A DNA stretch of 64,000 bases, from NCBI RefSeq assembly GCF_006503695.1, contig NZ_SBIK01000007.1:50828-114827 (forward strand), in the 5' to 3' direction. Below, piece by piece: positions 17,443 through 26,700 of this stretch (its first letter is position 1; each line of letters opens with the position of its first letter). A program made the position numbers and the translations under genes. Under the pieces are notes generated by a model. It was given only the letters and a program-made list of their open reading frames with translations. It searched no databases and was not told the DNA's origin. This DNA is from Tepidiphilus succinatimandens. Lineage in GTDB: Bacteria; Pseudomonadota; Gammaproteobacteria; Burkholderiales; Rhodocyclaceae.

Positions 17443-18012
17443 ATGATCCAATACAGCCGACGTCTCACTCCTTGGCTCTACGCCCTTCTCATCGCCATGA
17501 GCCTCGTCCTGATCCTGCCGCCGGCGCAAGCGGCCACCAACCAGGAAGAGCTCATCCGCGACGCCCGCGAAGCACTCGCCACGCTGCGCAAGATCAACCC
17601 CGCGGCGGATGCCATCGCCAAATCGGCCAAAGGCGTGCTGGTGTTCCCCAACATCATCAAGGCAGGGCTCATCTTCGGTGGCAGCTACGGCGAAGGGGTG
17701 CTCTTCGTCGATGGCAAGGTGCGCGGCTTCTACAATTCCGTCTCCGCCTCCTGGGGGCTGCAGCTCGGCGCCCAGTCCTACGGTTACGCGCTCTTTTTGA
17801 TGAACGACAAGGCGCTGAAATACCTCGAGGAAAGCCAAGGCTGGGAGCTGGGCACCGGCCCAACCGTCACCTTGGTGGATACCGGCGTGGCCGCGAACCT
17901 CTCCACCACCACCTTGCGCGACGACGCCTATGCCTTCATCTTCGACCAGCAAGGCTTGATGGGCGGCATCAACATCGAGGGCACGAAGATCACCCGTATC
18001 AAGCAGCCTTGA
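17443..18012 (+). CDS. Lipid-binding SYLF domain (YSC84-related) exported protein
   Basis: 189-residue protein with an N-terminal signal sequence (LYALLIAMSLVLILPPAQAAT, cleavage near residue 31) followed by the bacterial SYLF/DUF500 domain: KSAKGVLVFPNIIKAGLIFGG, GVLFVDGKVRGFYN and ASWGLQLGAQSYGYALFLM. A strong GGAGG lies in CTGGAGGGAAAAACG just upstream. SYLF proteins bind phosphoinositides in eukaryotes; bacterial members are periplasmic and their role is not established. It is a single gene, 79 nt ahead of the small lipoprotein gene. Confidence 0.85.
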   Translation: MIQYSRRLTPWLYALLIAMSLVLILPPAQAATNQEELIRDAREALATLRKINPAADAIAKSAKGVLVFPNIIKAGLIFGGSYGEGVLFVDGKVRGFYNSVSASWGLQLGAQSYGYALFLMNDKALKYLEESQGWELGTGPTVTLVDTGVAANLSTTTLRDDAYAFIFDQQGLMGGINIEGTKITRIKQP

Positions 18013-18091
18013 GCGCTTGACACTCCGAAACATCTCCCGAACGCCGCTTGCGGTATAAAAGGGAAACGTTCGAATCACGAAGGGAGTGGAC

Positions 18092-18307
18092 ATGAAACGG
18101 GTTTTCTTCCTCGCGCTCACTGCCACCGCCTTGGGCGTACTGAGTGGTTGCACCACGTGGGATCGCATGTCGGCCCGCGAGAAAGCCGCCGTGGGCGGAG
18201 CCGCCGTGGGCGGCGTGGTCGGGGCGGCGGTCTCCGACGGCGGCGTGCTGGGAACCGTCGGTGGAGCCGCCATCGGCGGTCTCATCGGCGACCAAATCGG
18301 CAAATGA
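18092..18307 (+). CDS. Glycine-zipper small lipoprotein (OsmB-like)
   Basis: 71-residue protein with a lipoprotein signal (VLSGCT: lipobox Cys about residue 20) and a glycine-zipper hairpin (AAVGGAAVGGVVGAAVSDGG, then GGAAIGGLIGDQIGK). Similar proteins (OsmB, SlyB/Rick_17kDa families) sit in the outer membrane and respond to envelope stress. I chose ATG 18092 with GGGAG five bases upstream; a GTG at 18086 is in frame. The stop is three bases from the stop of the convergent CorC-like gene. Confidence 0.78.
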   Translation: MKRVFFLALTATALGVLSGCTTWDRMSAREKAAVGGAAVGGVVGAAVSDGGVLGTVGGAAIGGLIGDQIGK

Positions 18308-18308
18308 C

Positions 18309-19637
18309 TCAGGAAGCAGGCGCCCTTGCGCCTTCCGCCGCTGGCGCCGCCTCCGACGGCGGCGCCAGGCGCGTCACCAGCAGCTGGTCGATACGATAGT
18401 TGTCGATATCGACCACCTCGAAACGATAACCCTTGTATTCGAGCGCATCGGTACGCTTGGGCACCTTGCGTAGGTGGTACATCATGAAGCCGGCAATGGT
18501 CTCGAAGTGCTCCGAGCCCTCGAATTCGTCGATGCCGAGCACCTCGGCCACCTCGGCGATAGGGGTGAGCCCATCGAGCAGCCAGGAGTCGGCATCGCGC
18601 TGCACGATCATTTCCTCGCGCCCCACCACGGGGTCGACGGCGACCACCGTATCCATCACGTCGCGCAGGGTGAGCAGACCGACGACGATGGCGTACTCAT
18701 TGACGATGAGCGCGAAATCCTGCCCCGCGCTGCGGAAGCGCTGCAGCGCTTCGAGCAGCGTGAGCGTATCGGGGAAGACCAACAAATCCCGTACCACCAT
18801 CTCGGCAGTGAGCGAGACTTTCTCGCCGTCGATGATGGAGAGAAAGAGATCACGCGTATCGACGTAGCCCACGGGCCGGTCGAGCGAGCCGTCGCACACG
18901 GGAAACTTGCCGTGCGGATGGTTGCGCAGTTTCTTGCGGATGCTCTCCTCGGCCTCCCCCACCAAGAGGTAAACGATTTCGTCACGCGGCACCATGGCGG
19001 TGCGCACGGTGCGTTCGTCGAGTTCGAAGACGCGCGTCACCAGTTTCTGTTCCTCGGCGAGCAGCGTCCCGGCGCGCGTGGCCGCATCGGCGAGCGCCAC
19101 GATCTCGTCGACGGTAACCTCCTCGCGCCGCCGCTCCGGCGCGCCGGCCACGCGCAGCACGGCGGAGGCGAGCGCATCGATCGCCCACACCAGGGGGTGC
19201 AGCAGGCGCATGAGCAGCGTCATCGGCGGGGCCACCACCAGGGCGATGCGCTCGGGGGCGAGCAGCGCAAGGCGCTTGGGAACCAGATCGGCGAGCACGA
19301 CGAAGAGCAGCGTCACGGCGAGAAAGGCAATCGAGGAGGCGACCGAGCCGGCGTATTCAGGAGGGAGCACGAGGGCGGCAAGCGGTTCGAGCGAGGGCGT
19401 GATCGAGGATTCGCCCACCGCCCCGGCGAGGATGGCGACGCCATTCAAACCGATCTGTACCACCGTAAAGTAGTGACCCGGCTGGTCCTGCAGGTGCAGG
19501 ATCCGTTTCGCCGCGGCATTGCCCTCCTTGGCCAACATCTCGATGCGCAGCCGGCGCGAGGCGGCGAGCGAGATCTCCGCCAGAGAGAAGAACGCGCTCG
19601 CCAATACGAGCAGCAGCAGGACGAAGAGGATCGTCAT
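18309..19637 (-). CDS. CNNM/CorC (HlyC) family protein with CBS pair and transporter-associated domain
   Basis: 442-residue membrane protein. The N-terminal DUF21/CNNM region has about three to four helices (ILFVLLLLVLASAFFSLAE, AFLAVTLLFVVLADLVPKR), followed by a CBS pair around residues 205-330 (RTAMVPRDEIVYLLVGE ... LLTLRDVMDTVV) and a C-terminal CorC_HlyC domain (SWLLDGLTPIAEV ... YRFEVVDIDNYRIDQLLV). Such proteins are implicated in Mg/Co efflux or membrane integrity; the hemolysin label is historical. It is divergent from cutA. Confidence 0.88.
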   Translation of the reverse strand: MTILFVLLLLVLASAFFSLAEISLAASRRLRIEMLAKEGNAAAKRILHLQDQPGHYFTVVQIGLNGVAILAGAVGESSITPSLEPLAALVLPPEYAGSVASSIAFLAVTLLFVVLADLVPKRLALLAPERIALVVAPPMTLLMRLLHPLVWAIDALASAVLRVAGAPERRREEVTVDEIVALADAATRAGTLLAEEQKLVTRVFELDERTVRTAMVPRDEIVYLLVGEAEESIRKKLRNHPHGKFPVCDGSLDRPVGYVDTRDLFLSIIDGEKVSLTAEMVVRDLLVFPDTLTLLEALQRFRSAGQDFALIVNEYAIVVGLLTLRDVMDTVVAVDPVVGREEMIVQRDADSWLLDGLTPIAEVAEVLGIDEFEGSEHFETIAGFMMYHLRKVPKRTDALEYKGYRFEVVDIDNYRIDQLLVTRLAPPSEAAPAAEGARAPAS

Positions 19638-19726
19638 GATGAAAATTTTTCCTTCGTAACGTATTCATTATAGCGAGGAAGCCCGGCGACACCGGGCGAT
19701 ATAATGGAAAACCGTCACGAGGAACG

Positions 19727-20071
19727 ATGGCGATGGACACGATCCTGCTCGTATATTGCACGGCCCCCGACCCCGACACGGCGCGCGAGCTCGCCCGCAC
19801 CTTGGTCGAGGAGCGGCTCGCCGCCTGCGTGAACGTCGTCCCCGGCCTGCGCTCGCTCTACCGCTGGCAAGGCAAGGTGCATGAAGACGCGGAAGCCCTG
19901 CTGCTTCTGAAGACCACCGCGGCGCGCTACCAGGCGCTACAGGAGCGCCTGCGCGCGCTGCATCCCTATGAACTCCCGGAGATCGTCGCGGTCCCAGTGT
20001 CGGCGGGGCTGCCCGCTTACCTGGAGTGGGTCGCCGCGCAGACCCTGCCCGCACCCGAGGATTCCGCATGA
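19727..20071 (+). CDS. cutA: Divalent-cation tolerance protein CutA
   Basis: 114-residue member of the trimeric CutA1 family: LLVYCTAPDPDTARELARTL and LVEERLAACVNVVPGLRSLYRWQGKV, then ALLLLKTTAARYQALQERL and HPYELPEIVAVPVSAGLPAYLEWV are all family signatures. Two ATGs, 19727 and 19733, are possible; GAGG lies 4 or 10 nt upstream. The stop overlaps the dsbD start (ATGA), a coupling frequent in Proteobacteria. It is linked to copper tolerance in E. coli, though the molecular role is debated. Confidence 0.93.
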   Translation: MAMDTILLVYCTAPDPDTARELARTLVEERLAACVNVVPGLRSLYRWQGKVHEDAEALLLLKTTAARYQALQERLRALHPYELPEIVAVPVSAGLPAYLEWVAAQTLPAPEDSA

Positions 20072-21897
20072 ACCGTCTTCGTTCTCGGTCACGCCTGCCG
20101 TATTGCCTGCTGACCCTGCTCTTCCTCTTCGCACCGTTCGTCGCGCGCGCCGCCGATCCGGTGCCGCCGGAAGAAGCCTTCGTCCCGCATGCCTGGCGCG
20201 GGGCGGAGAACTCCATCGTCGTCGATTTCACCATCCGCGAGGGGTACTACCTCTATCGCGACAAGCTGAAATTCACCGCCACGGCCCCTGCCGGAGCGCA
20301 GCTGCACGCTCCGCGCTTGCCCCCGGGGGAAGCCAAGCAGGACGAATTCCTCGGCGACGTCTACGTTTACCGCGACCGTGTCGCCATCCCCCTTCCCTAC
20401 GAAGGCGAAATCCCGCAGCGCCTGCGCCTCACCTACCAAGGCTGCTGGGACGGTGGCATCTGCTTTCCGCCGGTGGTCACCGACCTCGAGGTGGCCGCCG
20501 CCCCTCCTGCCGCGAGTTTGCTACAGCGGCTGCGCGGTGCCGTGGAGACGTCCCCCGCTGCGACCTCCGAGGCTGCGCCGCCTGCGAGCGCGTTGCCGGC
20601 CGATGAGAGTGGGCGGCTCGCGCAGGCGCTCGCCGGCAGCCACTGGGCCCCCATGCTCGCCACCTTCTTCGGGCTGGGGCTGCTGCTCGCCTTCACGCCC
20701 TGCACCTTCCCCATGATCCCCATCGTCTCGGGCATCATCGTCGGAGGCAAGGAACACGTCTCGCGCGGACGGGCGTTCGGCCTGTCGCTCGCCTACGTCC
20801 TGGCCATGGCCGCCGTCTATGCCCTCGCGGGGGCGCTCGCGGGGCTGTCGGGCACGATGCTCTCGGCCGCCCTGCAGACGCCCTGGGTGCTGGGAGGCTT
20901 TGCGCTGGTGTTCGTGCTGCTCTCCTTGTCGATGTTCGGCCTCTACGAGCTGCAGCTGCCGTCCTCCTGGCAGACCCGGCTCGATGCCGCCGCCGGGCGG
21001 CTGCCGGGCGGGCGCTATCTCGGGGTGGCCTTCATGGGAGCGATCTCGGCGCTGGTGGTCGGCCCCTGCGTGGCCGCGCCGCTCGCCGGGGCGATGCTCT
21101 ACATCGCCCGCACGGGAGACGCCTGGCTCGGCGGCTGGGCGCTCTTCGCGCTGGGGCTGGGCATGGGGGCGCCGCTCGTGGCGGTGGGTATGGGCGCGCG
21201 GGAACTCCTGCCGCGCTCCGGCCCCTGGCTCACGGGCGTGAAACGCACCTTCGGCGTGCTGATGCTGGCACTCGCCTGGTGGATCGTGCGGCCAGTGGCG
21301 CCGGACTGGCTGTGGCTGCTCGGCTGGGCGCTGCTCGCCTTGGGCACCGGCGTCTTCCTGCACGCGATCGACCCCCTACCCCCGCAGGCGTCGGCCATGC
21401 GACGCCTGGGCAAGGCCGTGGGTCTGGCGCTCGCCACCTACGGCATCGTCGCCCTGATCGGCCTGCTCTCCGGCGGACGCGACCCCCTGCAGCCGCTCGC
21501 GCTGCGCTTGTCGGCCGCTTCCGCCGCAGCGGCACCGGCGCAGCAGGTTCCCACGGTGCGCTCGCTCGCCGAGCTGGAGGCGGCCGTGCGCGCGAGCGAT
21601 CGCCCCGTGCTGGTCGACGTGCGGGCCGACTGGTGCGTCTCCTGCCTGGAACTGGAGCGCGTCACGCTCGACGATCCTCGCGTGCGCGAGCGCCTGGCTG
21701 GAGTGGTCCGTGTCGGAGCGGACGTCACCGCCGCCGACGAATCCGCCCGCGCGCTGCTGCGTCGCTTCGAGCTCTTCGGGCCGCCGGCGCTCCTTTTCTT
21801 TTCACCCGGCGGCGCCGAGCGCAGCGAGTTGCGCGTGGCCGGCTATCTCGGCCCCGACGAGCTGCTGCCGCGGCTCGAGCGCTGGCTGGGGCGCTAG
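20068..21897 (+). CDS. dsbD: Thiol:disulfide interchange protein DsbD
   Basis: 609-residue transmembrane reductase passing electrons from cytoplasmic thioredoxin to periplasmic DsbC/DsbG and cytochrome c maturation. The N-terminal signal is followed by the immunoglobulin-like alpha domain with its cysteine pair in YQGCWDGGICFPP (about residues 130-142). The eight-helix beta domain has CTFPMIP and GPCVAAPLAGAML. The C-terminal thioredoxin-like gamma domain carries DWCVSCLELERV near residue 530. All three cysteine pairs are present. The start is coupled to cutA by ATGA, and the stop TAG shares a CTAG palindrome with the stop of the convergent rep gene. Confidence 0.95.
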   Translation: MNRLRSRSRLPYCLLTLLFLFAPFVARAADPVPPEEAFVPHAWRGAENSIVVDFTIREGYYLYRDKLKFTATAPAGAQLHAPRLPPGEAKQDEFLGDVYVYRDRVAIPLPYEGEIPQRLRLTYQGCWDGGICFPPVVTDLEVAAAPPAASLLQRLRGAVETSPAATSEAAPPASALPADESGRLAQALAGSHWAPMLATFFGLGLLLAFTPCTFPMIPIVSGIIVGGKEHVSRGRAFGLSLAYVLAMAAVYALAGALAGLSGTMLSAALQTPWVLGGFALVFVLLSLSMFGLYELQLPSSWQTRLDAAAGRLPGGRYLGVAFMGAISALVVGPCVAAPLAGAMLYIARTGDAWLGGWALFALGLGMGAPLVAVGMGARELLPRSGPWLTGVKRTFGVLMLALAWWIVRPVAPDWLWLLGWALLALGTGVFLHAIDPLPPQASAMRRLGKAVGLALATYGIVALIGLLSGGRDPLQPLALRLSAASAAAAPAQQVPTVRSLAELEAAVRASDRPVLVDVRADWCVSCLELERVTLDDPRVRERLAGVVRVGADVTAADESARALLRRFELFGPPALLFFSPGGAERSELRVAGYLGPDELLPRLERWLGR

Positions 21898-23864
21898 CCG
21901 CCTTCGAGCATCGCGCGCAGACGCGCCAGCCGCGCCTGGGCGTCTTCCTTGGCCACGGGCTCGTCGCGCCGCCGCGTCTGCACGCCATCGCCCATCTCGG
22001 CGATGAAGCGCGACGGCTCCACGCTGCGCCATTCCTTGCCCTCGCGCCGGCGCTCGCACCAGGTGATCGTCAGGCTGCGCTGCGCACGCGTAATGCCGAC
22101 GTACATGAGCCGGCGCTCTTCCTCGATCCGCTCTTCTTCCAGGCTCGCCTGATGCGGCAGGATGCCCTCCTCGACGCCGACGAGGAAGACGTGCTTGAAT
22201 TCCAGCCCCTTGGCCGCGTGCAGGGTGGCGAGTTGCACCGCGTCGGCATCGTCTTCCCCCTCGTCGAGCCGGGCGACGAGGTTGAGCGTCTGCGCGAGCT
22301 CGAGTAGCGTCTTTCCTTCCTCCTCTCCCTTGCGCCCCACCCAGGCGGCGAAGTCGCGCAGCGAGCGCGCCCTCGCCTCGGCCTCGCGCGGCTGCCCGTG
22401 CGCGAGATACCAGCCTTCGAGGTCGATCGCCGCGAGCAGCTCTTCGAGGAGCCGGGCGGCCGGCTCGCGCTCAGCCCGCCAGCGCAGCCGGTCGAGGAAG
22501 CCGGCGAAGGTGCGCAGGGCCTGCAGCGCCGCGGCCGGCACGTGCGCTGCCGCGCCTTCTTCCCGCAATGCCGCCGACAGGCTCAGGTGGCGCAGGCCGG
22601 CGTAGCGCGACAGGGCCTCGATGCTCGCCGGGCCGATGCCGCGCCGCGGCGTGGTGACGGCGCGCACGAAGGCCGGGTCGTCGTCCTCGTTGAGCAGCAG
22701 CCGCAGGTAGGCCATGACGTCGCGGATCTCGACGCGGTCGAAGTAGGATTGCCCGCCGGTGAGGGTGTAGGGGATCTTGTGCTGGCGCAGGGCCTGCTCG
22801 AAGAGCCGCCCCTGATGGTTACCGCGATAGAGGATGGCATAGTCGCGCCAGCGGCCGCGGTGCTGGAAACGGTGGGCATCGAGCCGCGCCGCCACCCATT
22901 CGGCCTCGTGCTCGGGATCGCGGCAGGCGAACACGGTGACCGGGTCGCCCTCGCCGTGCTCGGACCACAGGCGCTTGTCGAAGAGCTTGTCGTTGTGCGC
23001 GATGAGCGTGTTGGCGGCGGCGAGGATGCGGCGGCTGGAGCGGTAGTTCTGCTCCAGCTTGATGACGCGCAGCCGGGGGTAGTCCTGCGCGAGCAGGCGC
23101 AGGTTCTCGACGTCGGCGCCGCGCCAGCCGTAGATCGCCTGATCGTCGTCGCCCACGGCGGTGAAGGCTTCGCGCGGCCCGGCGAGCAGTTTCAGGAGCT
23201 CGTACTGGGTGCGGTTGGTGTCCTGGTATTCATCGACGAGGAGGTAGCGCAGCCGGTTCTGCCAGCGCTCGCGCACCTCGGCATCGCGCCGTAGCAGACG
23301 CAGGGGCAAGAGGATGAGATCGTCGAAGTCGACCGCGTGGTAGGCGCGCAGCGTGCGCTCGTAGTCGCGGTAAGCCGCCGCCGCGGCCGCGGCGAGCTCG
23401 TCGCCGGCGAGCTGCTCGGCCTCCTCCGGTTCGACCGCTGCGTTCTTCCACTGTGAGATGCGCCAGTGCAGCTGGCGCACGATGCCGCGCTCGGCCGCGG
23501 GCAGGAGCTCGGCGAGCACGTTCTGCGCATCGGCCGGATCGAGGATGGAGAATCTCGGCTTGAGGCCGAGATGCGGCGCCTCCTCGCGCAGCAGGCGCAC
23601 ACCGAGCGCATGGAAAGTGCTCACGGTCAGCCCGCCGGGGAGGCGCCCGCCCAGGAGCGCCGCCACCCGCTCCTGCATCTCGCGAGCGGCCTTGTTGGTG
23701 AAGGTGATGGCGGCGATGTGCCGGGGGGCGAGCCCCACCTTTTGGATGAGGTGGGCGATCTTGTGCGTGATGACGCGCGTCTTGCCGCTGCCGGCCCCGG
23801 CGAGCACGAGGCAGGGGCCGTCGAGGTGGGTGATCGCCGCGCGCTGCGCCGCATTGAGCTCCAT
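21894..23864 (-). CDS. rep: ATP-dependent DNA helicase Rep
   Basis: 656-residue superfamily 1A helicase (E. coli Rep: 673). It begins MELNAAQRAAITHLDGPCLV; Walker A is AGAGSGKT, motif Ia ITFTNKAAREM, motif II LLVDEYQDTN, motif III GDDDQAIYGWRGAD, motif IV LEQNYRSSRRIL, motif V TLHAAKGLEF and motif VI YVGITRAQ. ILYRGNHQGRLFEQ and the C-terminal SRFIAEMG segments favour Rep over UvrD. I chose ATG 23864, 10 nt after the lipA stop region; the frame is open to 24056 within lipA without conserved residues. Rep 3'-5' helicase removes proteins ahead of the replisome. Confidence 0.93.
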   Translation of the reverse strand: MELNAAQRAAITHLDGPCLVLAGAGSGKTRVITHKIAHLIQKVGLAPRHIAAITFTNKAAREMQERVAALLGGRLPGGLTVSTFHALGVRLLREEAPHLGLKPRFSILDPADAQNVLAELLPAAERGIVRQLHWRISQWKNAAVEPEEAEQLAGDELAAAAAAAYRDYERTLRAYHAVDFDDLILLPLRLLRRDAEVRERWQNRLRYLLVDEYQDTNRTQYELLKLLAGPREAFTAVGDDDQAIYGWRGADVENLRLLAQDYPRLRVIKLEQNYRSSRRILAAANTLIAHNDKLFDKRLWSEHGEGDPVTVFACRDPEHEAEWVAARLDAHRFQHRGRWRDYAILYRGNHQGRLFEQALRQHKIPYTLTGGQSYFDRVEIRDVMAYLRLLLNEDDDPAFVRAVTTPRRGIGPASIEALSRYAGLRHLSLSAALREEGAAAHVPAAALQALRTFAGFLDRLRWRAEREPAARLLEELLAAIDLEGWYLAHGQPREAEARARSLRDFAAWVGRKGEEEGKTLLELAQTLNLVARLDEGEDDADAVQLATLHAAKGLEFKHVFLVGVEEGILPHQASLEEERIEEERRLMYVGITRAQRSLTITWCERRREGKEWRSVEPSRFIAEMGDGVQTRRRDEPVAKEDAQARLARLRAMLEGG

Positions 23865-23874
23865 ACGCGCCGGG

Positions 23875-24831
23875 TCAGGCCACGCCCGCTTCCTGCGCCT
23901 GGCGGTCGGCCCAGTAGGAAGAACGCACGAGCGGCCCGCAGGCGGCATGACGGAATCCCAGGGCGAGTGCCTCGCGCTCGAAGGCAGCGAAGGTCTCGGG
24001 CGGAACGTAGCGCTCCACCGGGAGGTGCCCGGACGACGGCTGCAGGTACTGGCCAATGGTGAGCATGTCGCAGCCGTGCGCGCGCAGGTCGCGCATCACC
24101 TGCACGATCTCCTCGTCGGTTTCGCCCAACCCCACCATCAGGCCGGACTTGGTCGCCACTTCGGGATGGCGCGCCTTGAATTCCGCCAGCAGCCGCAAGG
24201 AATGGGCATAGTCGGCCCCGGGCCGCGCCTGGCGGTAGAGCCGGGGCACGGTTTCCAGGTTGTGGTTCATCACGTCGGGCAGATCGTGGGCGAAGGCTTC
24301 CAGCGCCGCCTCCAGCCGGCCGCGGAAATCCGGCACCAGCACTTCGATGCGGGTGGAAGGCGAGTGCTCGCGCACGGCACGGATGCAGGCGGCGAAGTGC
24401 GCCGCGCCGCCGTCGCGCAGGTCGTCGCGGTCGACGCTGGTGATGACCACGTAGCGCAGGCGCAGGGCCGCCACCGTGCGCGCGAGGTGCTCGGGCTCGG
24501 CCGGATCGGGCGGCAGCGGCTTGCCGTGGGCCACGTCGCAGAAGGGGCAGCGGCGCGTGCAGACGTCGCCCAGGATCATGAAGGTGGCCGTGCCCTTGCC
24601 GAAGCACTCGTGGATGTTGGGGCAGGAGGCCTCCTCGCACACGGTGTGCAGCCGGTGCGCGCGCAAGGTCGCCTTGATGCTCTGGAAACGTTCGGCCTCT
24701 TCGCCGCCCGCCAGGCGCACGCGGATCCACTCGGGTTTGGGCAGTGGTGCCTTGGGGACGATCTTGATCGGAATGCGGGCGGTTTTTTGAGCACCGCGGG
24801 CTTTCTCGGGCGCATCGACGGGTCGGTCCAT
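23875..24831 (-). CDS. lipA: Lipoyl synthase LipA
   Basis: 318-residue radical-SAM enzyme inserting two sulfurs into octanoyl groups on E2/GcvH proteins. The auxiliary cluster motif is [12 protein letters not shown] (about residues 66-77), the radical SAM CX3CX2C motif is CTRRCPFC (about 92-99) and the C-terminal RSSYWAD supplies the serine ligand. It is 12 nt downstream of lipB and 10 nt upstream of rep in one minus-strand run. Length and all cluster ligands are normal. Confidence 0.96.
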   Translation of the reverse strand: MDRPVDAPEKARGAQKTARIPIKIVPKAPLPKPEWIRVRLAGGEEAERFQSIKATLRAHRLHTVCEEASCPNIHECFGKGTATFMILGDVCTRRCPFCDVAHGKPLPPDPAEPEHLARTVAALRLRYVVITSVDRDDLRDGGAAHFAACIRAVREHSPSTRIEVLVPDFRGRLEAALEAFAHDLPDVMNHNLETVPRLYRQARPGADYAHSLRLLAEFKARHPEVATKSGLMVGLGETDEEIVQVMRDLRAHGCDMLTIGQYLQPSSGHLPVERYVPPETFAAFEREALALGFRHAACGPLVRSSYWADRQAQEAGVA

Positions 24832-24843
24832 GATCGGCTCCTT

Positions 24844-25524
24844 TCAGGAAGAGGGCGGGGCCCAGGGGTCGGGAGCAGCGCTCCAGGCAAGCGGCCCGAG
24901 CCAGGTCTGCAGCGGCCCGAGCAGCCGCTCGGCGGTCTCGCGCACGCTCCAATCGATGCCGTGATCGCGCAGGCGCGTGGTGACGAGCCCCGCATAGCCG
25001 CAGGGATTGATGCCGGCAAAAGGCGAGAGGTCGAGGTCCACGTTGAGCGAGAGCCCGTGGTACGTACAGCCATTCTTCACCCGCAGCCCCAGCGCGGCGA
25101 TCTTGGCGCCAGCGAGGTAAACGCCAGGGGCGCCCTCACGCCGCTCGCCGTGCAGGCCGCAGCTGGCGAGCAGGTCGATCACGCTCTGCTCGATGTGGTG
25201 CACCAGGGCGCGCACACTCAAACCCCGGCGGCGCAGATCGAGGAGAAAATAGACGATGAGCTGCCCCGGGCCATGATAGGTGATCTGTCCGCCGCGGTCG
25301 ATGTGCACCACGGGGATCCCCAATGCCCGCCCCTGGGGCAGCAGGTGCTCGGGACGGCCGGCAAGCCCCAGGGTATAGACGGGCTCGTGTTCGAGGCACC
25401 ACAGCCGGTCGGGGGCATCTCCCCCGCGCTCGGCGGTGGCGCGCTGCATGGCGCGCCACACCGGCTGGTAGGACTGCCGGCCGAGCCAGTGCACCGAGGT
25501 AGGATTCACCAACGCTTGAGCCAC
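24844..25524 (-). CDS. lipB: Octanoyl-[acyl-carrier-protein]-protein N-octanoyltransferase LipB
   Basis: 226-residue lipoate-protein ligase B fold. [24 protein letters not shown] (about residues 74-97) is the octanoyl-binding signature, [11 protein letters not shown] holds the catalytic lysine and [19 protein letters not shown] the catalytic cysteine. Its start lies inside the end of the dacA-like gene (19-nt overlap). With lipA it forms the endogenous lipoylation pathway from octanoyl-ACP. In E. coli a ybeD gene lies between dacA and lipB; here it is absent. Confidence 0.95.
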   Translation of the reverse strand: MAQALVNPTSVHWLGRQSYQPVWRAMQRATAERGGDAPDRLWCLEHEPVYTLGLAGRPEHLLPQGRALGIPVVHIDRGGQITYHGPGQLIVYFLLDLRRRGLSVRALVHHIEQSVIDLLASCGLHGERREGAPGVYLAGAKIAALGLRVKNGCTYHGLSLNVDLDLSPFAGINPCGYAGLVTTRLRDHGIDWSVRETAERLLGPLQTWLGPLAWSAAPDPWAPPSS

Positions 25525-26648
25525 AGCACCAGCGCGTCCCAGGCTCGGCCGAACCAGCCCGCCTGCGGCACGTCCTCGAGCGCCACCGCGGTGAGCGTGG
25601 TGAGCGGTTTACCCTCGACGGTCACTTCCACCCGGCCCACCGGCTGCCCTTTGCTCACGGGCGCGAGCAGCGGCTCTTCGCCGACGAAGCGCGCCTGGGC
25701 GTGCTTGGCGTCTTCGCGCGGCAGAGTCAGCACCACGTCGGAGGTGAAGCCCACGGGCACTTCTTTCTTCTCGCCTTTCCACACGCGCAGCGTGGCCACC
25801 GTCTGGTTGGCATCGTAGAGTTTGACGGCATCGAAGAACTGGAAGCCGTAATTGAGCAGCTTGAGCGATTCCTGTACCCGCACCTCGTCAGAGGGCGCCC
25901 CCAGCACCACGGCGATGAGCCGGCGCCCCTCGCGCTGCGCCGAAGAGGCCAGGCAGTAGCCGGCGCTGGCGGTATGCCCCGTCTTGATGCCATCGACGCT
26001 GGGGTCGAGCCACAGCAGGCGGTTGCGGTTGGGCTGGCGGATGCCGTTGAAGACGTATTCCTTTTCCGAATAGATCTTGTAGAACTGGGGAAACTCGTCG
26101 ATGAGGGCGCGCGCGAGCAGGGCGATGTCGTGCGGACTCATGTAGTGCTGCGGATCGGGCATGCCGGTCGCGTTCATGAAGTGCGAGTTCTTCATGCCGA
26201 GTTTCTTCGCCGCATCGTTCATGAGGGCGGTGAAGGCCTCCTCGCTGCCGGCCACCGCCTCGGCCAAGGCCACGGAAGCGTCGTTGCCCGACTGGATGAT
26301 CATGCCGCGCAGCAGCTGCTCCACCGTGGGCGCCATCTTGGGGTCGATGAACATGCGCGAACCGCCCATCTTCCACGCCGTGGGCGAGACGGGCACGCTT
26401 TGGTCGAGCCGAAGACGCCCGTCACGCAGCGCACCGAAGATGATGTAGGCGGTCATGAGCTTGGTGATGGAGGCCGGCTCGGCCGGTTGGTCGGCATCCT
26501 TGCCGGCGAGCACTTCGCCCGTGCGCGCATCGATCAGCACCCACTGCCGGGCATTGAGCGTGATGGGCGGCACCACCGCCTGCGCCACTGCGACCCAGCA
26601 CACCAGAAAGAACGCAAACAAAGCCTGAATCGTCCGAGGAAACCTCAC
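25506..26648 (-). CDS. dacA: D-alanyl-D-alanine carboxypeptidase (PBP5/6 family)
   Basis: 380-residue low-molecular-weight penicillin-binding protein trimming pentapeptide stems. After a signal peptide ([22 protein letters not shown]) come SITKLMTAY (SxxK, nucleophile serine), [13 protein letters not shown] (SxN) and [14 protein letters not shown] (KTG). The C-terminal beta-sheet domain and an amphipathic anchor ([17 protein letters not shown]) end the protein. I chose GTG 26648: AGGAG is 7 nt upstream and the product begins with a clean signal peptide, whereas upstream ATG 26669 adds a charged MCRRSRS stretch. It is cotranscribed with lipB. Confidence 0.9.
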   Translation of the reverse strand: MRFPRTIQALFAFFLVCWVAVAQAVVPPITLNARQWVLIDARTGEVLAGKDADQPAEPASITKLMTAYIIFGALRDGRLRLDQSVPVSPTAWKMGGSRMFIDPKMAPTVEQLLRGMIIQSGNDASVALAEAVAGSEEAFTALMNDAAKKLGMKNSHFMNATGMPDPQHYMSPHDIALLARALIDEFPQFYKIYSEKEYVFNGIRQPNRNRLLWLDPSVDGIKTGHTASAGYCLASSAQREGRRLIAVVLGAPSDEVRVQESLKLLNYGFQFFDAVKLYDANQTVATLRVWKGEKKEVPVGFTSDVVLTLPREDAKHAQARFVGEEPLLAPVSKGQPVGRVEVTVEGKPLTTLTAVALEDVPQAGWFGRAWDALVLWLKRW

Positions 26649-26700
26649 GCTCCGACTCCTACGACACATTGCGAAGCATCTCATTATACGCCGCGACGCT

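Noticed and set aside
18017..18059. TTGACA and TATAAA before the small lipoprotein gene as a promoter
   Set aside because: The elements are 31 nt apart, too far for a sigma-70 promoter; TATAAA alone may still be a -10.
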